Made by a program: the position numbers and the translations under genes | Assembly: GCF_001544795.2 (NCBI RefSeq) | Contig: NZ_FCOI02000035.1 | Coordinates: forward strand, 1 to 64,000 | Origin: Caballeronia temeraria | GTDB lineage: Bacteria; Pseudomonadota; Gammaproteobacteria; Burkholderiales; Burkholderiaceae | Direction of reading: 5' to 3' | Length of the DNA: 64,000 nucleotides | In this document: positions 1-9,081 of the stretch, piece by piece | How positions within the stretch are numbered: position 1 is the first letter of the stretch | Layout: every line of letters starts with the position of its first letter | The notes under the pieces: generated by a model | Database searches by the model: none | Seen by the model: the letters and a program-made list of their open reading frames with translations, nothing else | Told to the model about the DNA's origin: nothing

Positions 1-3000
1 AGCGCTTGTTCGAGCAAGCTCGTGAAACGCGCACCGAGGCGGGTGATGGTGATCTCATCGAACAGATCGGTCGCGTAACTGAAGGTGCCGGTCAAGCCTT
101 CCTGGGTATGCGTGAGGCTCAAGGTGAGATCGAACTTGGCGCCGGCTTCGGCTGCGGGCAACAGTTCGAGCGTAAGCCCCGGCAAAGCGAACGCTTGCAT
201 GGGTGCGTTCTGCAACACGAACATCACCTGAAATAGCGGCGTGCGACTGATATCGCGAACCGGCGCGAGCGCTTCGACGAGCTTTTCAAACGGCAAATCC
301 TGATGCGCATACGCGGCAAGCGTCGTATCACGGACTTGCGCGAGCAGCGAACGCAGGGATGGCGAGCCGGAGAGATCGGCACGCAACACGAGCGTATTGA
401 CGAACAAGCCGATGAGCGGTTCGATTTGCGCATGCGTACGATTAGCGATGGGCGAACCGACTGCGACATCGGACTGTCCGGAAAGGCGTGCGAGCAACGT
501 CTGGAACACGGCGAGCAGCAGCATGAAGGGCGTGACGCCTTCCTGTTGAGCAAGTGTGTGCAGGCGCTGGGACAGTTCCGGACTCAACGCAAAGGGCAAC
601 GTCGCGCCTCGCCCGCTGATCTGCGCGGGACGAGGACGATCAGTGGGAAGGTCCAGCGGCGCAAGCTCGGCGAGTTGATTGCGCCAGTATTGCGTCTGAC
701 GTTCCAACTCCGCACCGGCGAGCCAGTCGCGCTGCCACAGCGTGTAGTCGGCGTACTGCACGGCCAGCGGTGCAAGAGCGATCGGTTCGTTACGCAGCGC
801 AGCCGTATAGCAAGCGCCGAGTTCACGCACGAGCACGCCGGTGGACCAGCCATCGGAGATGATGTGATGCATCGTGAAGAGCAGGACGTGCTGATCTTCC
901 GCGAGGCGCAGTAGTTGAGCGCGAAGCAGCGGGCCGTGCTGAAGATCGAAGGGGCGGCTGGCTTCGGCTTGTGCGAGGCGTCGGACTTCGTCGGCTTGCG
1001 CAAGCGTGTCCAACTCGATAAGCGGCAGAGGCAATTCGAGTTCGGCAGCAATGTGCTGCACGGCTTGACCATCGTGTTGAACGAAGGAAGTGCGCAGGCT
1101 TTCATGACGCGCAACGAGTTCATTCAATGCGGCTTGGAAGGCCCGAACATCGAGTGTGCCGTTTAAGCGCAAAGCGATCGGAATGTGATACGTCGATTGT
1201 CCGGGATTCAGTTGTTCGAGGAACCACAGACGTTCCTGCGCAAACGACAGCGGTAGATGCGCGGGACGTTCGATAGCGTGCAGCGCAGGCAGTGCACTGA
1301 CATGACGAGGCGATTCCTCCAGCGCTTCTGCAAGCGATGCAACGCTAGGCGCGTCAAACAGCTTGCGCAGCGGCACTTCGACGGAAAGCGCCTCACGCAA
1401 ACGCGAGACGAGTTGCGTAGCAAGCAGCGAATGCCCCCCGAGGGCAAAGAAGTTATCGAACACACTCACGCGTTCGAGCCCGAGCACATCGGCGAAGCAT
1501 TGCGCAAGCGACGCTTCGAGCGATGAACGCGGCGCGACATAAGCCGCAAGATCCTGCCACTGCGGATCGGGCAATGCACGCCGATCGAGCTTGCCGTTGG
1601 GCGTAAGCGGCAACACATCGAGCACGACGAATGCCGATGGCACCATATAGTCCGGCAGACGCGAATCGAGATATTCGCGCAGGGCACTCGCATCGATTTC
1701 CGCTGCGAGCGTGACATACGCGACGAGTTGCTGATCCTGCGCATCCTGCTGTCGTGCCCGCGCGATGACCACCGCCTCGCGCACCGCCGCATGACTCGCA
1801 AGCTGCGCCTCGATCTCGCCAAGCTCGATGCGGAACCCGCGAATCTTGACCTGATGATCGTTGCGCCCGAAGAACTCGAGGCTGCCATCGGCAAGATAGC
1901 GTCCGAGGTCTCCCGTGCGATAAAGACGCGCGCCGGGCACGAACGGATCGTCGATGAAACGCTCGGCAGTAAGCTCGGGACGATTCAGATATCCGCGCGC
2001 CACACCCGCGCCACCGACATATAACTCGCCCACCGCGCCGACCGGTGCAAGCTGACCTTGCGCATCGAGCAGATACACAGTCAGATCGGGAATACGCACG
2101 CCGATCGGACTGCTGCTCAGCGCACAATCATCGCGGGTCAGCGGCCGATACGTCACGTGGACGGTCGTTTCGGTGATGCCGTACATGTTGACGAGGCGTG
2201 GCTTCTGATCCGAATGCCGCGCGTACCACGGTTCGAGCATCGATGGATTCAGCGCCTCGCCACCGAAGATCACATAGCGCAGCGCATCGGCGTCGTCGCT
2301 GGATTCCTGCGCCTGAATGAGCGCGCGGAATGCGCTGGGCGTCTGATTCAGAACGGTCACGCCCTCTCGCTGAAGCAGGCGCAGGAAGTCGGGTGCGAAG
2401 CGCGCCACATGCTGCGGCACGATCACGAGTTTTCCGCCGAAACGGAGCGCGCCCCACAATTCCCACACTGAGAAATCGAAGGCGAACGAGTGGAACAGGC
2501 ACCAGACATCGCGTTCGTTGAAGCCGAACCAGTCCTGAGTCGCGTCGAAGAGGCGCACGATCTGGGCGTGCTCGATCATCACGCCCTTGGGCTTGCCGGT
2601 CGAACCCGATGTGTAGATGACATAGGCGAGATGAGGCAGCGCGACCGGCGTTTGCGGATCGTCTTGCGAGAATGAGTCATCGAGCGGTGCATCGGGATCG
2701 AGCGCCGTCAGCGCGCCGGTATCGCCCAATGCTTCACGGCCGGCGGCATCGGCGAGCAAGAGACGCGGCGTCGAGTCGGAGAGGATATGGCTCAGGCGTT
2801 CACCGGAATAAGCCGGATCAAGCGGCACATACGCACCGCCCGCCTTCAGGATGGCGAGCAACGCGACCACCATGCCGATGCCGCGCTCCACGCACAGCGC
2901 CACGCGATCTTCCGGATACACACCGAGCGCGATCAGACGATGCGCAAGCCAATTCGCGCGCGCATTGAGCTGCGCATACGTGAGCGATTCGTCTTCGAAG

Positions 3001-6000
3001 AGGAGCGCGATGGCATCGGGCGTGCGTCGAACCTGTTGCTCGAACAATTGATGGATGCACGCATCCGCAGGATAGGAGGCGCGCGTGCCGTTCCATGTCT
3101 TGACCAGCAACTCGCGGATGTCAGGGGGCACCACGTTCAACCGATTCACCGGCGTACGGGGCGCCTGTTCCAGCGCATCGGCGAGGCTCGCAAGCGCTTG
3201 CTCCATGTATCCGCACAGTTGCACGGGCGAGAGGGGCGCAACGGTCTGCGCGGTGAGTTCGAGGCTGTCGCCGTTGTCGTCCACCGAAAGGGTCAGCGGA
3301 TAGTTGGTGCGCTCCTCGGCGCCGAGCAGTTCGATGCCATCGAACGCGCGTTCATCGGCCGAGCCTTGATTGTGGCGATAGTTGAGCAACGCGCTGAAGA
3401 GCGGCGCGGGAGCGGCGACGCCACTGCATCGTTGCGCGAGCGCGAGCGGCGCATGCTGATGTTGCAGCAAAGCTGCGAGACGTTCATGCGTGGTGCGCAC
3501 GCTGTCGACGACCGAGGCATCGTTCACGTCGAGGCGTATCGGCAAAGTATTGATCAGGAGCCCGAGCGCCTGATCGACGCCCGCCTGCATGCGCCCGAGT
3601 AACACGGTGCCGAACACGATGCGTCCATCGGAGTCGAGCGCGCTGCCTGCACTGAGCACGCGCGCCCACGCGAGATGACACAGGCTCGCAAGACTCACGC
3701 CGACGCTGCGAGCCTGAGCGCGCAGACGCGTATCAAGCGATGCGGGCAGTCTTGCGCGCGCTTCGGCGACGGCCGAGCCGTCGTGATGAATGTCGGTGAG
3801 GCCGAAGGGCAGCGTCGGTTCGTTCACGTCGCCGAGCATGTCGCGAAAGAATGATTCATGCGCGTCTTGCGTCGCGCCGAGCCGCGCCTGCGCGACCAGA
3901 TCGCGGAACGGCTGCGCCACACCGAGCGTGTCGGCCCGGCCATCGAGGATCGCGCCGATTTCAGCGTGCATCACTTCCAGCGTCGCATGATCGCCGATCA
4001 GATGATGCCAGTTCAATTGCATCAGCCAGCGTCCGCTTCCCGTTTCGGGAACGATCGCAATCTGCAGCAACGGAGCGCGGGTGAGATCGAGGCGTTGCGT
4101 GCGGGCATCGAAATGCTTCGCCAGCTTTCCGGCGGCGTCGCCGTCCGTGATCCCGATCTCGGTGATGGTCACGGGCGCCTTGCGCCAGACCACTTGCGCG
4201 GGCGTGCTGAGTCCGTCGTGGATGAAGGCGGTGCGCAGGATGTCATGCCGCTCGACGACCTTTTGCAACGCATCGAGCCACGCATCGAGACGGGCGCGGC
4301 TGTCGAACGCGAGTCGCGCGGTTTGCAGATACGGATCGCCCTCCGTGGTCAGCATGTGATGAAACAGAATGCCGTCCTGAAGCGGAGCAAGTGAATAGAT
4401 ATCCTGAATATTCTCGAGCCTGCCGGGAACCTGTTCGACGATGCGATCGATGTCCGTCTGCGTGAGGTCGATGAGCGGCAGCATCGCCGGTGTGAGCGCG
4501 GTGCAATCGGGCGTGATCGCGTTGGGCGGCACGACGATATCGGGCTTCGGCGCGGCCTGCTCGAGCGCGGCGGCGAGCGCGCTGAGCACGGGCGTCGCGA
4601 ACAGATCGCGCACGCTGGCGTGAAGTCCGATGCGTCGCAGGCGCTCGATCAGCGTCACGGCAAGCAGCGAGTGCCCGCCGAGCGCGAAGAAGTTGTCGTG
4701 ACGGCCGACGCGCTCCAGCCCCAGCAACTTGGCCCACAGTCCGGCAAGGGCGCTCTCGGTCGCGCCCTGCGGTGCTTCGAACGGACGCAGCGCGAAGGCA
4801 TCGGCTTGCGGATCGGGCAGCGATCGGCGGTCGAGCTTGCCGCTCGGCGTGAGCGGCAGCGCGTCGAGCGTGACGAAGGCCGACGGCACCATGTAGTCGG
4901 GCAGACGCGACGCGAGATGCTCGCGCAGCGCGCTGGCATCGATATCGGAAAACAGCGTGACATAGGCGACGAGCGGCTGATCTTGCGAACCCTGATGCCG
5001 CGCCCGCGCGATGACCACCGCTTCGCGCACGGCGGGATGAGCGGCGATCTGAGTCTCGATCTCGCCCGGTTCGATGCGGAACCCGCGAATCTTGATCTGA
5101 TGGTCATTGCGGCCAAGAAACTCGATATTGCCGTCGAGATGAAAGCGCGCGAGGTCGCCGGTACGGTAGATGCGCGCACCCGGCACGAACGGGTCGTCGA
5201 GGAAACGCTCGGCGGTGAGCTCGGGCCGGTTCAGATAGCCGCGCGCCACGCCCGCGCCGCCGATATACAGCTCGCCCACGGCGCCGGGAGGCACCACGCG
5301 GCGCAGCGCATCGAGAACATAGGTGCGCGTGTTGGCGAGCGGCTTGCCGATGACGGGCCGCGTCTGCTCGCTCGTGATCTCGGCGACGGTGGCATCGACG
5401 GTGCACTCGGTCGGACCATAGACGTTGAAGGCGCGGATCTGCGCGGCGCGCGCGAGACGGTTCCAGGTCTGCGGCGTGAGCGGTTCGCCGCCCACGAGCA
5501 CCGTCAGCGGCGCCTTCCGTTGTTCGAGCAGGCCGGCGGAGAAGAGCGAGTCGAGCTGCGTCGGCGTGCAGTCGAACACGTCGATGCGCGCCTCGTCGAG
5601 AAAGTCGATCAACGCCATCGCATCGGTGCGCACGTCGGCGGGAACGATGACGAGCCGATGTCCGCCGAGCAGCGCGGCGAGATTCTGCACCGAGGCATCG
5701 AACGCGATGCTCGCGTTCAGCGTGACGCCGGAGTGCGGGGCGCAATGCGCGAACACCGTCGAGTGCAATGCGTGATGCAGATTCAGCACATGACGATGCT
5801 CGACCAGCACGCCCTTCGGCTTGCCGGTCGAACCGGACGTGTAGATCGCGTAGGCGAGATGATGCGAGGCGAGACCGGGCACATGCGGATCGTCCTGCGG
5901 CAGCGTATCGTCGAGCGATACGCCGGGGTCCAGCACGGCGAGCGCGCCCGTGTCGCTCAGGGCTTGTCGGCCGGCCGCATCGGCGACGAGCAGCACGGGC

Positions 6001-7670
6001 GTCGCGTCGCCGAGAATGTAGCTCAGGCGCTCGCCGGGATAAGCCGGATCGAGCGGTACATACGCGCCGCCCGACTTGAGGATCGCGAAGAGCGCGGTGA
6101 TCGCGCCGATGCCGCGCTCCATGCACAACGCCACGCGGTCTTCCGGACGCACGCCCGCCGCGATCACACGATGCGCGAGCCGGTTCGCGCGCGCATTGAG
6201 TTGCGCGAACGTGAGCGACGCGCCGTCGCATTCGAGCGCGACGGCATCGGGCGTGCGTCGAGCCTGCTGCTCCAGAAGCTGATGGATGCACAGATGCTCG
6301 GCATAAGGCGCGGCCGTGTCGTTCCACGATTCGAGCCACGCCTGCCGCTCGGGCAAGACGAGCTCGAACGAATGCAGCGGCGCATCGGGCTGGGCCAGCG
6401 CCTTTTCGAGCAGACGCGTGAAGCGCCGCGCATGGGCATCCACGGCATCGGCGGAGTAGAGCGCTGGATTGCCGTCGAACATCAGTTCGATGCCGAGTTC
6501 ATCGCCTTCGTCATGGATGATGAGCGCGAGATCATCGGGCGTTCCATAGAAGGAGCGATTCGATCCGATCCGGCATCCGGCGAAATCCAGCGCGAGGCTG
6601 TAGTCCGGCATGACGTTCACGGTCGGCCCGAAGAGCGGCCTGTCGGATTCGATGCGTCCCACATCGCGTCGAATGTCCTTCACGCGATAGCGCTGATGGC
6701 GCAAGATCCGGCGACTCTGCCGTGACACCGCGCCGAGCAGATCGATGATGGTCGTGTCCGCATCCAGCGTCGCGCGCAACGGCAGCGCATTGGACATCAT
6801 GCCGGGCACGTTTCTCGCCAGGCGTCCCACGCGGGCCGTGACCGGAAAGCCGAGCACCACTTCGGGCTGACCGCTGAGCCGCGCGACATAGGCCGCCATG
6901 ACCGCGGTGAAGAACTGCGGCCACGTCGCGCCGTGACGCTCCGAGACGTCACGCAGACGCCGGGTCGTTTCCGGTGACAGCCGCATCCGCGCGATCGTCT
7001 GTGTGGAAATCTCAGACGGTATCGGCTCGTGCGCCATGCATTCGGCGAGCAGCACCGGCTCGGCGCAATCGGCCAGATAATCGCGCCAGAACTGCTGATC
7101 GCCTTCGAACGCACGGGACGCGCGATAGGCGTCATCGTCATCGAGCAGGTCGGCGAGGCCGCGCCACGTGCACGGCGGCGGCTCGCGTCCTTCGACGAGC
7201 GCCGAATAGACAGCCGCGAGGCGCTGCGTGAAAAGAAAGAACGAATAGCCGTCGAACGCGATGTGATGAATCCGCTGGAACAGGAAGAAGCGCGTGGGGC
7301 CGGCCTGAAAAAGCTGGCCGTCGAAGAGCGGATAGGCATTGAGATCGATGGCGCTGGCGAGCGCGGCCTCCACTTCGCGATCGACCGCTTCGACGGGATC
7401 GGGCGCATCGCTGACATCGACGACACGAAGCGTGAAATCGTCCATTGCATCGGGCAGCACCTGATGCGGCATGCCGTCCTCGATGACGATGCGCACCTGC
7501 ATCGCTTCTGCCTCGCCGACCGTGCGCCGCAGCGCCGCTTGCAGCGCCTCGACATCGAGCGGTCCGATGATCTCCGTCAGCTGCGCGAGGTTGAAGCGCG
7601 GATCGCGCAGATCGAGTTGCTGGCGAAAGAAGATGCCCGATTGAGCGGGCGCGAGGGGAAGGCTGAACAT
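1..7670 (-). CDS. Nonribosomal peptide synthetase, C-A(Gln)-T-E/C-A(Thr)-T-C..., 3' end outside window
   Basis: Multimodular NRPS read from an ATG at 7670; 2556 codons are visible and the frame is still open at base 1. Domain order with approximate residues: an EntF/DhbF-like condensation domain (HHIAFDG near 135), adenylation domain 1 (YTSGSTG near 608), carrier 1 (GGHSLLA near 998), condensation domain 2 (near 1100-1500), adenylation domain 2 (YTSGSTG near 1687), carrier 2 (GGHSLLA near 2078) and condensation domain 3 (HHIISDG near 2268, incomplete). Aligning by hand to GrsA gives code DAQDLGVVDK for A1, the lichenysin-type Gln code, and DFWNIGMVHK for A2, the canonical Thr code. Condensation domain 2 has the elongated His motif HHMLTTEGD plus HHLIGDH, as in dual epimerisation/condensation domains, so Gln is probably delivered as the D form. 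The N-terminal C domain needs an upstream acyl or peptidyl donor. The start has no strong ribosome site; the cupin gene ends 85 bases upstream. Confidence 0.96.
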   Translation of the reverse strand, partial: MFSLPLAPAQSGIFFRQQLDLRDPRFNLAQLTEIIGPLDVEALQAALRRTVGEAEAMQVRIVIEDGMPHQVLPDAMDDFTLRVVDVSDAPDPVEAVDREVEAALASAIDLNAYPLFDGQLFQAGPTRFFLFQRIHHIAFDGYSFFLFTQRLAAVYSALVEGREPPPCTWRGLADLLDDDDAYRASRAFEGDQQFWRDYLADCAEPVLLAECMAHEPIPSEISTQTIARMRLSPETTRRLRDVSERHGATWPQFFTAVMAAYVARLSGQPEVVLGFPVTARVGRLARNVPGMMSNALPLRATLDADTTIIDLLGAVSRQSRRILRHQRYRVKDIRRDVGRIESDRPLFGPTVNVMPDYSLALDFAGCRIGSNRSFYGTPDDLALIIHDEGDELGIELMFDGNPALYSADAVDAHARRFTRLLEKALAQPDAPLHSFELVLPERQAWLESWNDTAAPYAEHLCIHQLLEQQARRTPDAVALECDGASLTFAQLNARANRLAHRVIAAGVRPEDRVALCMERGIGAITALFAILKSGGAYVPLDPAYPGERLSYILGDATPVLLVADAAGRQALSDTGALAVLDPGVSLDDTLPQDDPHVPGLASHHLAYAIYTSGSTGKPKGVLVEHRHVLNLHHALHSTVFAHCAPHSGVTLNASIAFDASVQNLAALLGGHRLVIVPADVRTDAMALIDFLDEARIDVFDCTPTQLDSLFSAGLLEQRKAPLTVLVGGEPLTPQTWNRLARAAQIRAFNVYGPTECTVDATVAEITSEQTRPVIGKPLANTRTYVLDALRRVVPPGAVGELYIGGAGVARGYLNRPELTAERFLDDPFVPGARIYRTGDLARFHLDGNIEFLGRNDHQIKIRGFRIEPGEIETQIAAHPAVREAVVIARARHQGSQDQPLVAYVTLFSDIDASALREHLASRLPDYMVPSAFVTLDALPLTPSGKLDRRSLPDPQADAFALRPFEAPQGATESALAGLWAKLLGLERVGRHDNFFALGGHSLLAVTLIERLRRIGLHASVRDLFATPVLSALAAALEQAAPKPDIVVPPNAITPDCTALTPAMLPLIDLTQTDIDRIVEQVPGRLENIQDIYSLAPLQDGILFHHMLTTEGDPYLQTARLAFDSRARLDAWLDALQKVVERHDILRTAFIHDGLSTPAQVVWRKAPVTITEIGITDGDAAGKLAKHFDARTQRLDLTRAPLLQIAIVPETGSGRWLMQLNWHHLIGDHATLEVMHAEIGAILDGRADTLGVAQPFRDLVAQARLGATQDAHESFFRDMLGDVNEPTLPFGLTDIHHDGSAVAEARARLPASLDTRLRAQARSVGVSLASLCHLAWARVLSAGSALDSDGRIVFGTVLLGRMQAGVDQALGLLINTLPIRLDVNDASVVDSVRTTHERLAALLQHQHAPLALAQRCSGVAAPAPLFSALLNYRHNQGSADERAFDGIELLGAEERTNYPLTLSVDDNGDSLELTAQTVAPLSPVQLCGYMEQALASLADALEQAPRTPVNRLNVVPPDIRELLVKTWNGTRASYPADACIHQLFEQQVRRTPDAIALLFEDESLTYAQLNARANWLAHRLIALGVYPEDRVALCVERGIGMVVALLAILKAGGAYVPLDPAYSGERLSHILSDSTPRLLLADAAGREALGDTGALTALDPDAPLDDSFSQDDPQTPVALPHLAYVIYTSGSTGKPKGVMIEHAQIVRLFDATQDWFGFNERDVWCLFHSFAFDFSVWELWGALRFGGKLVIVPQHVARFAPDFLRLLQREGVTVLNQTPSAFRALIQAQESSDDADALRYVIFGGEALNPSMLEPWYARHSDQKPRLVNMYGITETTVHVTYRPLTRDDCALSSSPIGVRIPDLTVYLLDAQGQLAPVGAVGELYVGGAGVARGYLNRPELTAERFIDDPFVPGARLYRTGDLGRYLADGSLEFFGRNDHQVKIRGFRIELGEIEAQLASHAAVREAVVIARARQQDAQDQQLVAYVTLAAEIDASALREYLDSRLPDYMVPSAFVVLDVLPLTPNGKLDRRALPDPQWQDLAAYVAPRSSLEASLAQCFADVLGLERVSVFDNFFALGGHSLLATQLVSRLREALSVEVPLRKLFDAPSVASLAEALEESPRHVSALPALHAIERPAHLPLSFAQERLWFLEQLNPGQSTYHIPIALRLNGTLDVRAFQAALNELVARHESLRTSFVQHDGQAVQHIAAELELPLPLIELDTLAQADEVRRLAQAEASRPFDLQHGPLLRAQLLRLAEDQHVLLFTMHHIISDGWSTGVLVRELGACYTAALRNEPIALAPLAVQYADYTLWQRDWLAGAELERQTQYWRNQLAELAPLDLPTDRPRPAQISGRGATLPFALSPELSQRLHTLAQQEGVTPFMLLLAVFQTLLARLSGQSDVAVGSPIANRTHAQIEPLIGLFVNTLVLRADLSGSPSLRSLLAQVRDTTLAAYAHQDLPFEKLVEALAPVRDISRTPLFQVMFVLQNAPMQAFALPGLTLELLPAAEAGAKFDLTLSLTHTQEGLTGTFSYATDLFDEITITRLGARFTSLLEQA

Positions 7671-7755
7671 GGCATCAATCCGTATGTGAGAGCACGCGGG
7701 TGCCCTGGAAAACGATGATCGAAAACATCGCTATCGACGTTCTGAACGAAACACT

Positions 7756-8652
7756 TCAGGGATTTACGATCCGGGAAAGCGAGCCGAGCGCGACGAACGC
7801 TCTCATGCGAAGCGCGAGCATGAGGCTTCCCTGCGCCCGGATCACGTCCTTCACCGCGGGATCGCTCAAGGAGCCGAGCCGGTTGAACGGCGTGCGAAAG
7901 CAGTGCGCGAGCGTGATGCCGAAGCCGTTGTCCGCGGGGTCCACGCCATGCCACCAGAACGGCGGAATGTAGAGCACGTCGCCCGGTCCGAGCGTGGCCT
8001 CGAATTTCGTCAACGATGCATCCGCGGGAAAGAAGCGCGCCCGCTCATCCATGTGATGAAGATTGGATCGGATCGGCCCGGCATACGCGTGCCAGTTTTC
8101 CTTCGACAGCTTGAACATCGAGATGCGTTTCGTGCCGAGTATCTGCGTGGTGAGCGTTTCGTCCGTCGTGTGGTAATGCCACTCGGTCGACGCATTCCGA
8201 TAGATGAAGAGACGGTCGCGCGCATACGCACGCGGCGGCAGATCGCGGTGCGCGTTCAGAAAATCGTAGCCGCCGAGATCGGCGCGCCATTCCGGCGGAA
8301 TGGGCAACGCGCGAATGGCGAACGTGTCGTCGGGCGCGGCGTTGCGCAGGCGCGCGATCGCTTCATCGAGGCGGTATTTCGGAAGGTTTTGATGCCAGAC
8401 GCCGGCGGGACTCGCATTGAACGTGTCGGACACGCCGACCTGGCGATTCGTGAGCGCTTCCAGATAACCGGGCATGCCCCATTTTTTAAAGGCGGGCCAA
8501 TCGAGCACGGCCTTTCTGATGACGATGGGTTCCTGAGCGCAAACATGATCGCGCCAGAATTTTTCTTGCTCGAGTGCTTGATTGTCGATGGACAGAAGCT
8601 GTACGCTCCGTCCCGGAACGAGATCGATGACTTTGACGACGCGCTTGGCCAT
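7756..8652 (-). CDS. Cupin_8/JmjC-like Fe(II)/2-oxoglutarate oxygenase, NRPS tailoring candidate
   Basis: A 298-residue protein with the layout of the cupin_8 (FIH/JmjC-like) oxygenases: an N-terminal block containing PIVIRKAVLDWPAFKKWG, then WHYHTTDE and later GDVLYIPPFWWHGVD, which carry the likely metal ligands. The usual His-x-Asp reads His-Tyr-His here, or is shifted to the Asp two residues further on, so the exact facial triad is uncertain. Members of this family beta-hydroxylate amino-acid side chains; in this position it may act on a carrier-bound residue or on free amino acid. ATG at 8652 is preceded by GGGAG, 21 bases after the upstream mbtH-like stop, so it belongs to the NRPS operon. 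Family call is secure, substrate unknown. Confidence 0.85.
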   Translation of the reverse strand: MAKRVVKVIDLVPGRSVQLLSIDNQALEQEKFWRDHVCAQEPIVIRKAVLDWPAFKKWGMPGYLEALTNRQVGVSDTFNASPAGVWHQNLPKYRLDEAIARLRNAAPDDTFAIRALPIPPEWRADLGGYDFLNAHRDLPPRAYARDRLFIYRNASTEWHYHTTDETLTTQILGTKRISMFKLSKENWHAYAGPIRSNLHHMDERARFFPADASLTKFEATLGPGDVLYIPPFWWHGVDPADNGFGITLAHCFRTPFNRLGSLSDPAVKDVIRAQGSLMLALRMRAFVALGSLSRIVNP

Positions 8653-8673
8653 GTGCCACTCCCAGATCGAGGT

Positions 8674-8859
8674 TCAGTAGGACCGCAGATCGATCCAATG
8701 CGCTTCGATATAGTCCAGACATTGCTTGCGCGGACTATCCGAAAGCTCCACTTCCCAACCAGCCGGGACGTCGAGATGAGCGGGCCAGAGCGAGCGCTGC
8801 CGCGATTCATTGATCAGGACACGAAACGTGCCGTGTTCATCGTCGAATGGGTTGTCCAT
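8674..8859 (-). CDS. MbtH-like protein (first copy)
   Basis: Short MbtH-family protein of 61 residues. It shows the family pattern NPFDDEHGTFRVLIN, SLWP, a PAGWEV core and the C-terminal CLDYIEAHWIDLR. MbtH proteins bind NRPS adenylation domains and are often needed for their folding or activity. I start it at ATG 8859 because GGGAG sits 8-9 bases upstream; an upstream in-frame ATG at 8883 would add eight residues that no homologue I know carries. It is followed after 21 bases by the cupin gene and then by the second NRPS, so it probably serves that enzyme. A second copy lies at 10738-10941. Confidence 0.95.
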   Translation of the reverse strand: MDNPFDDEHGTFRVLINESRQRSLWPAHLDVPAGWEVELSDSPRKQCLDYIEAHWIDLRSY

Positions 8860-9081
8860 GCTGTTGCTCCCTTGTTCATGCATCGGGTTGCAACGAAATA
8901 TAGGCGCCGGGAGTTAGAACTGAATTAGACGTCGCGCGACAGGAGCGGCCATGCCGGAGAAGCGCGGCCCGAGGCGCGACGAGCGCCGTGCGCAGAAGAT
9001 GAGGAATGCCTCGCTATTACATATCGGCTTCGATTCCGGATCAAGGGAAATCGAACGCCGCCGCGTCGTGTCACGAACCGG

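Noticed and set aside
4620-6725. A 701-codon plus-strand open frame opposite the truncated NRPS
   Set aside because: The minus strand in another frame carries C, A and T domain motifs without a break; this frame does not.
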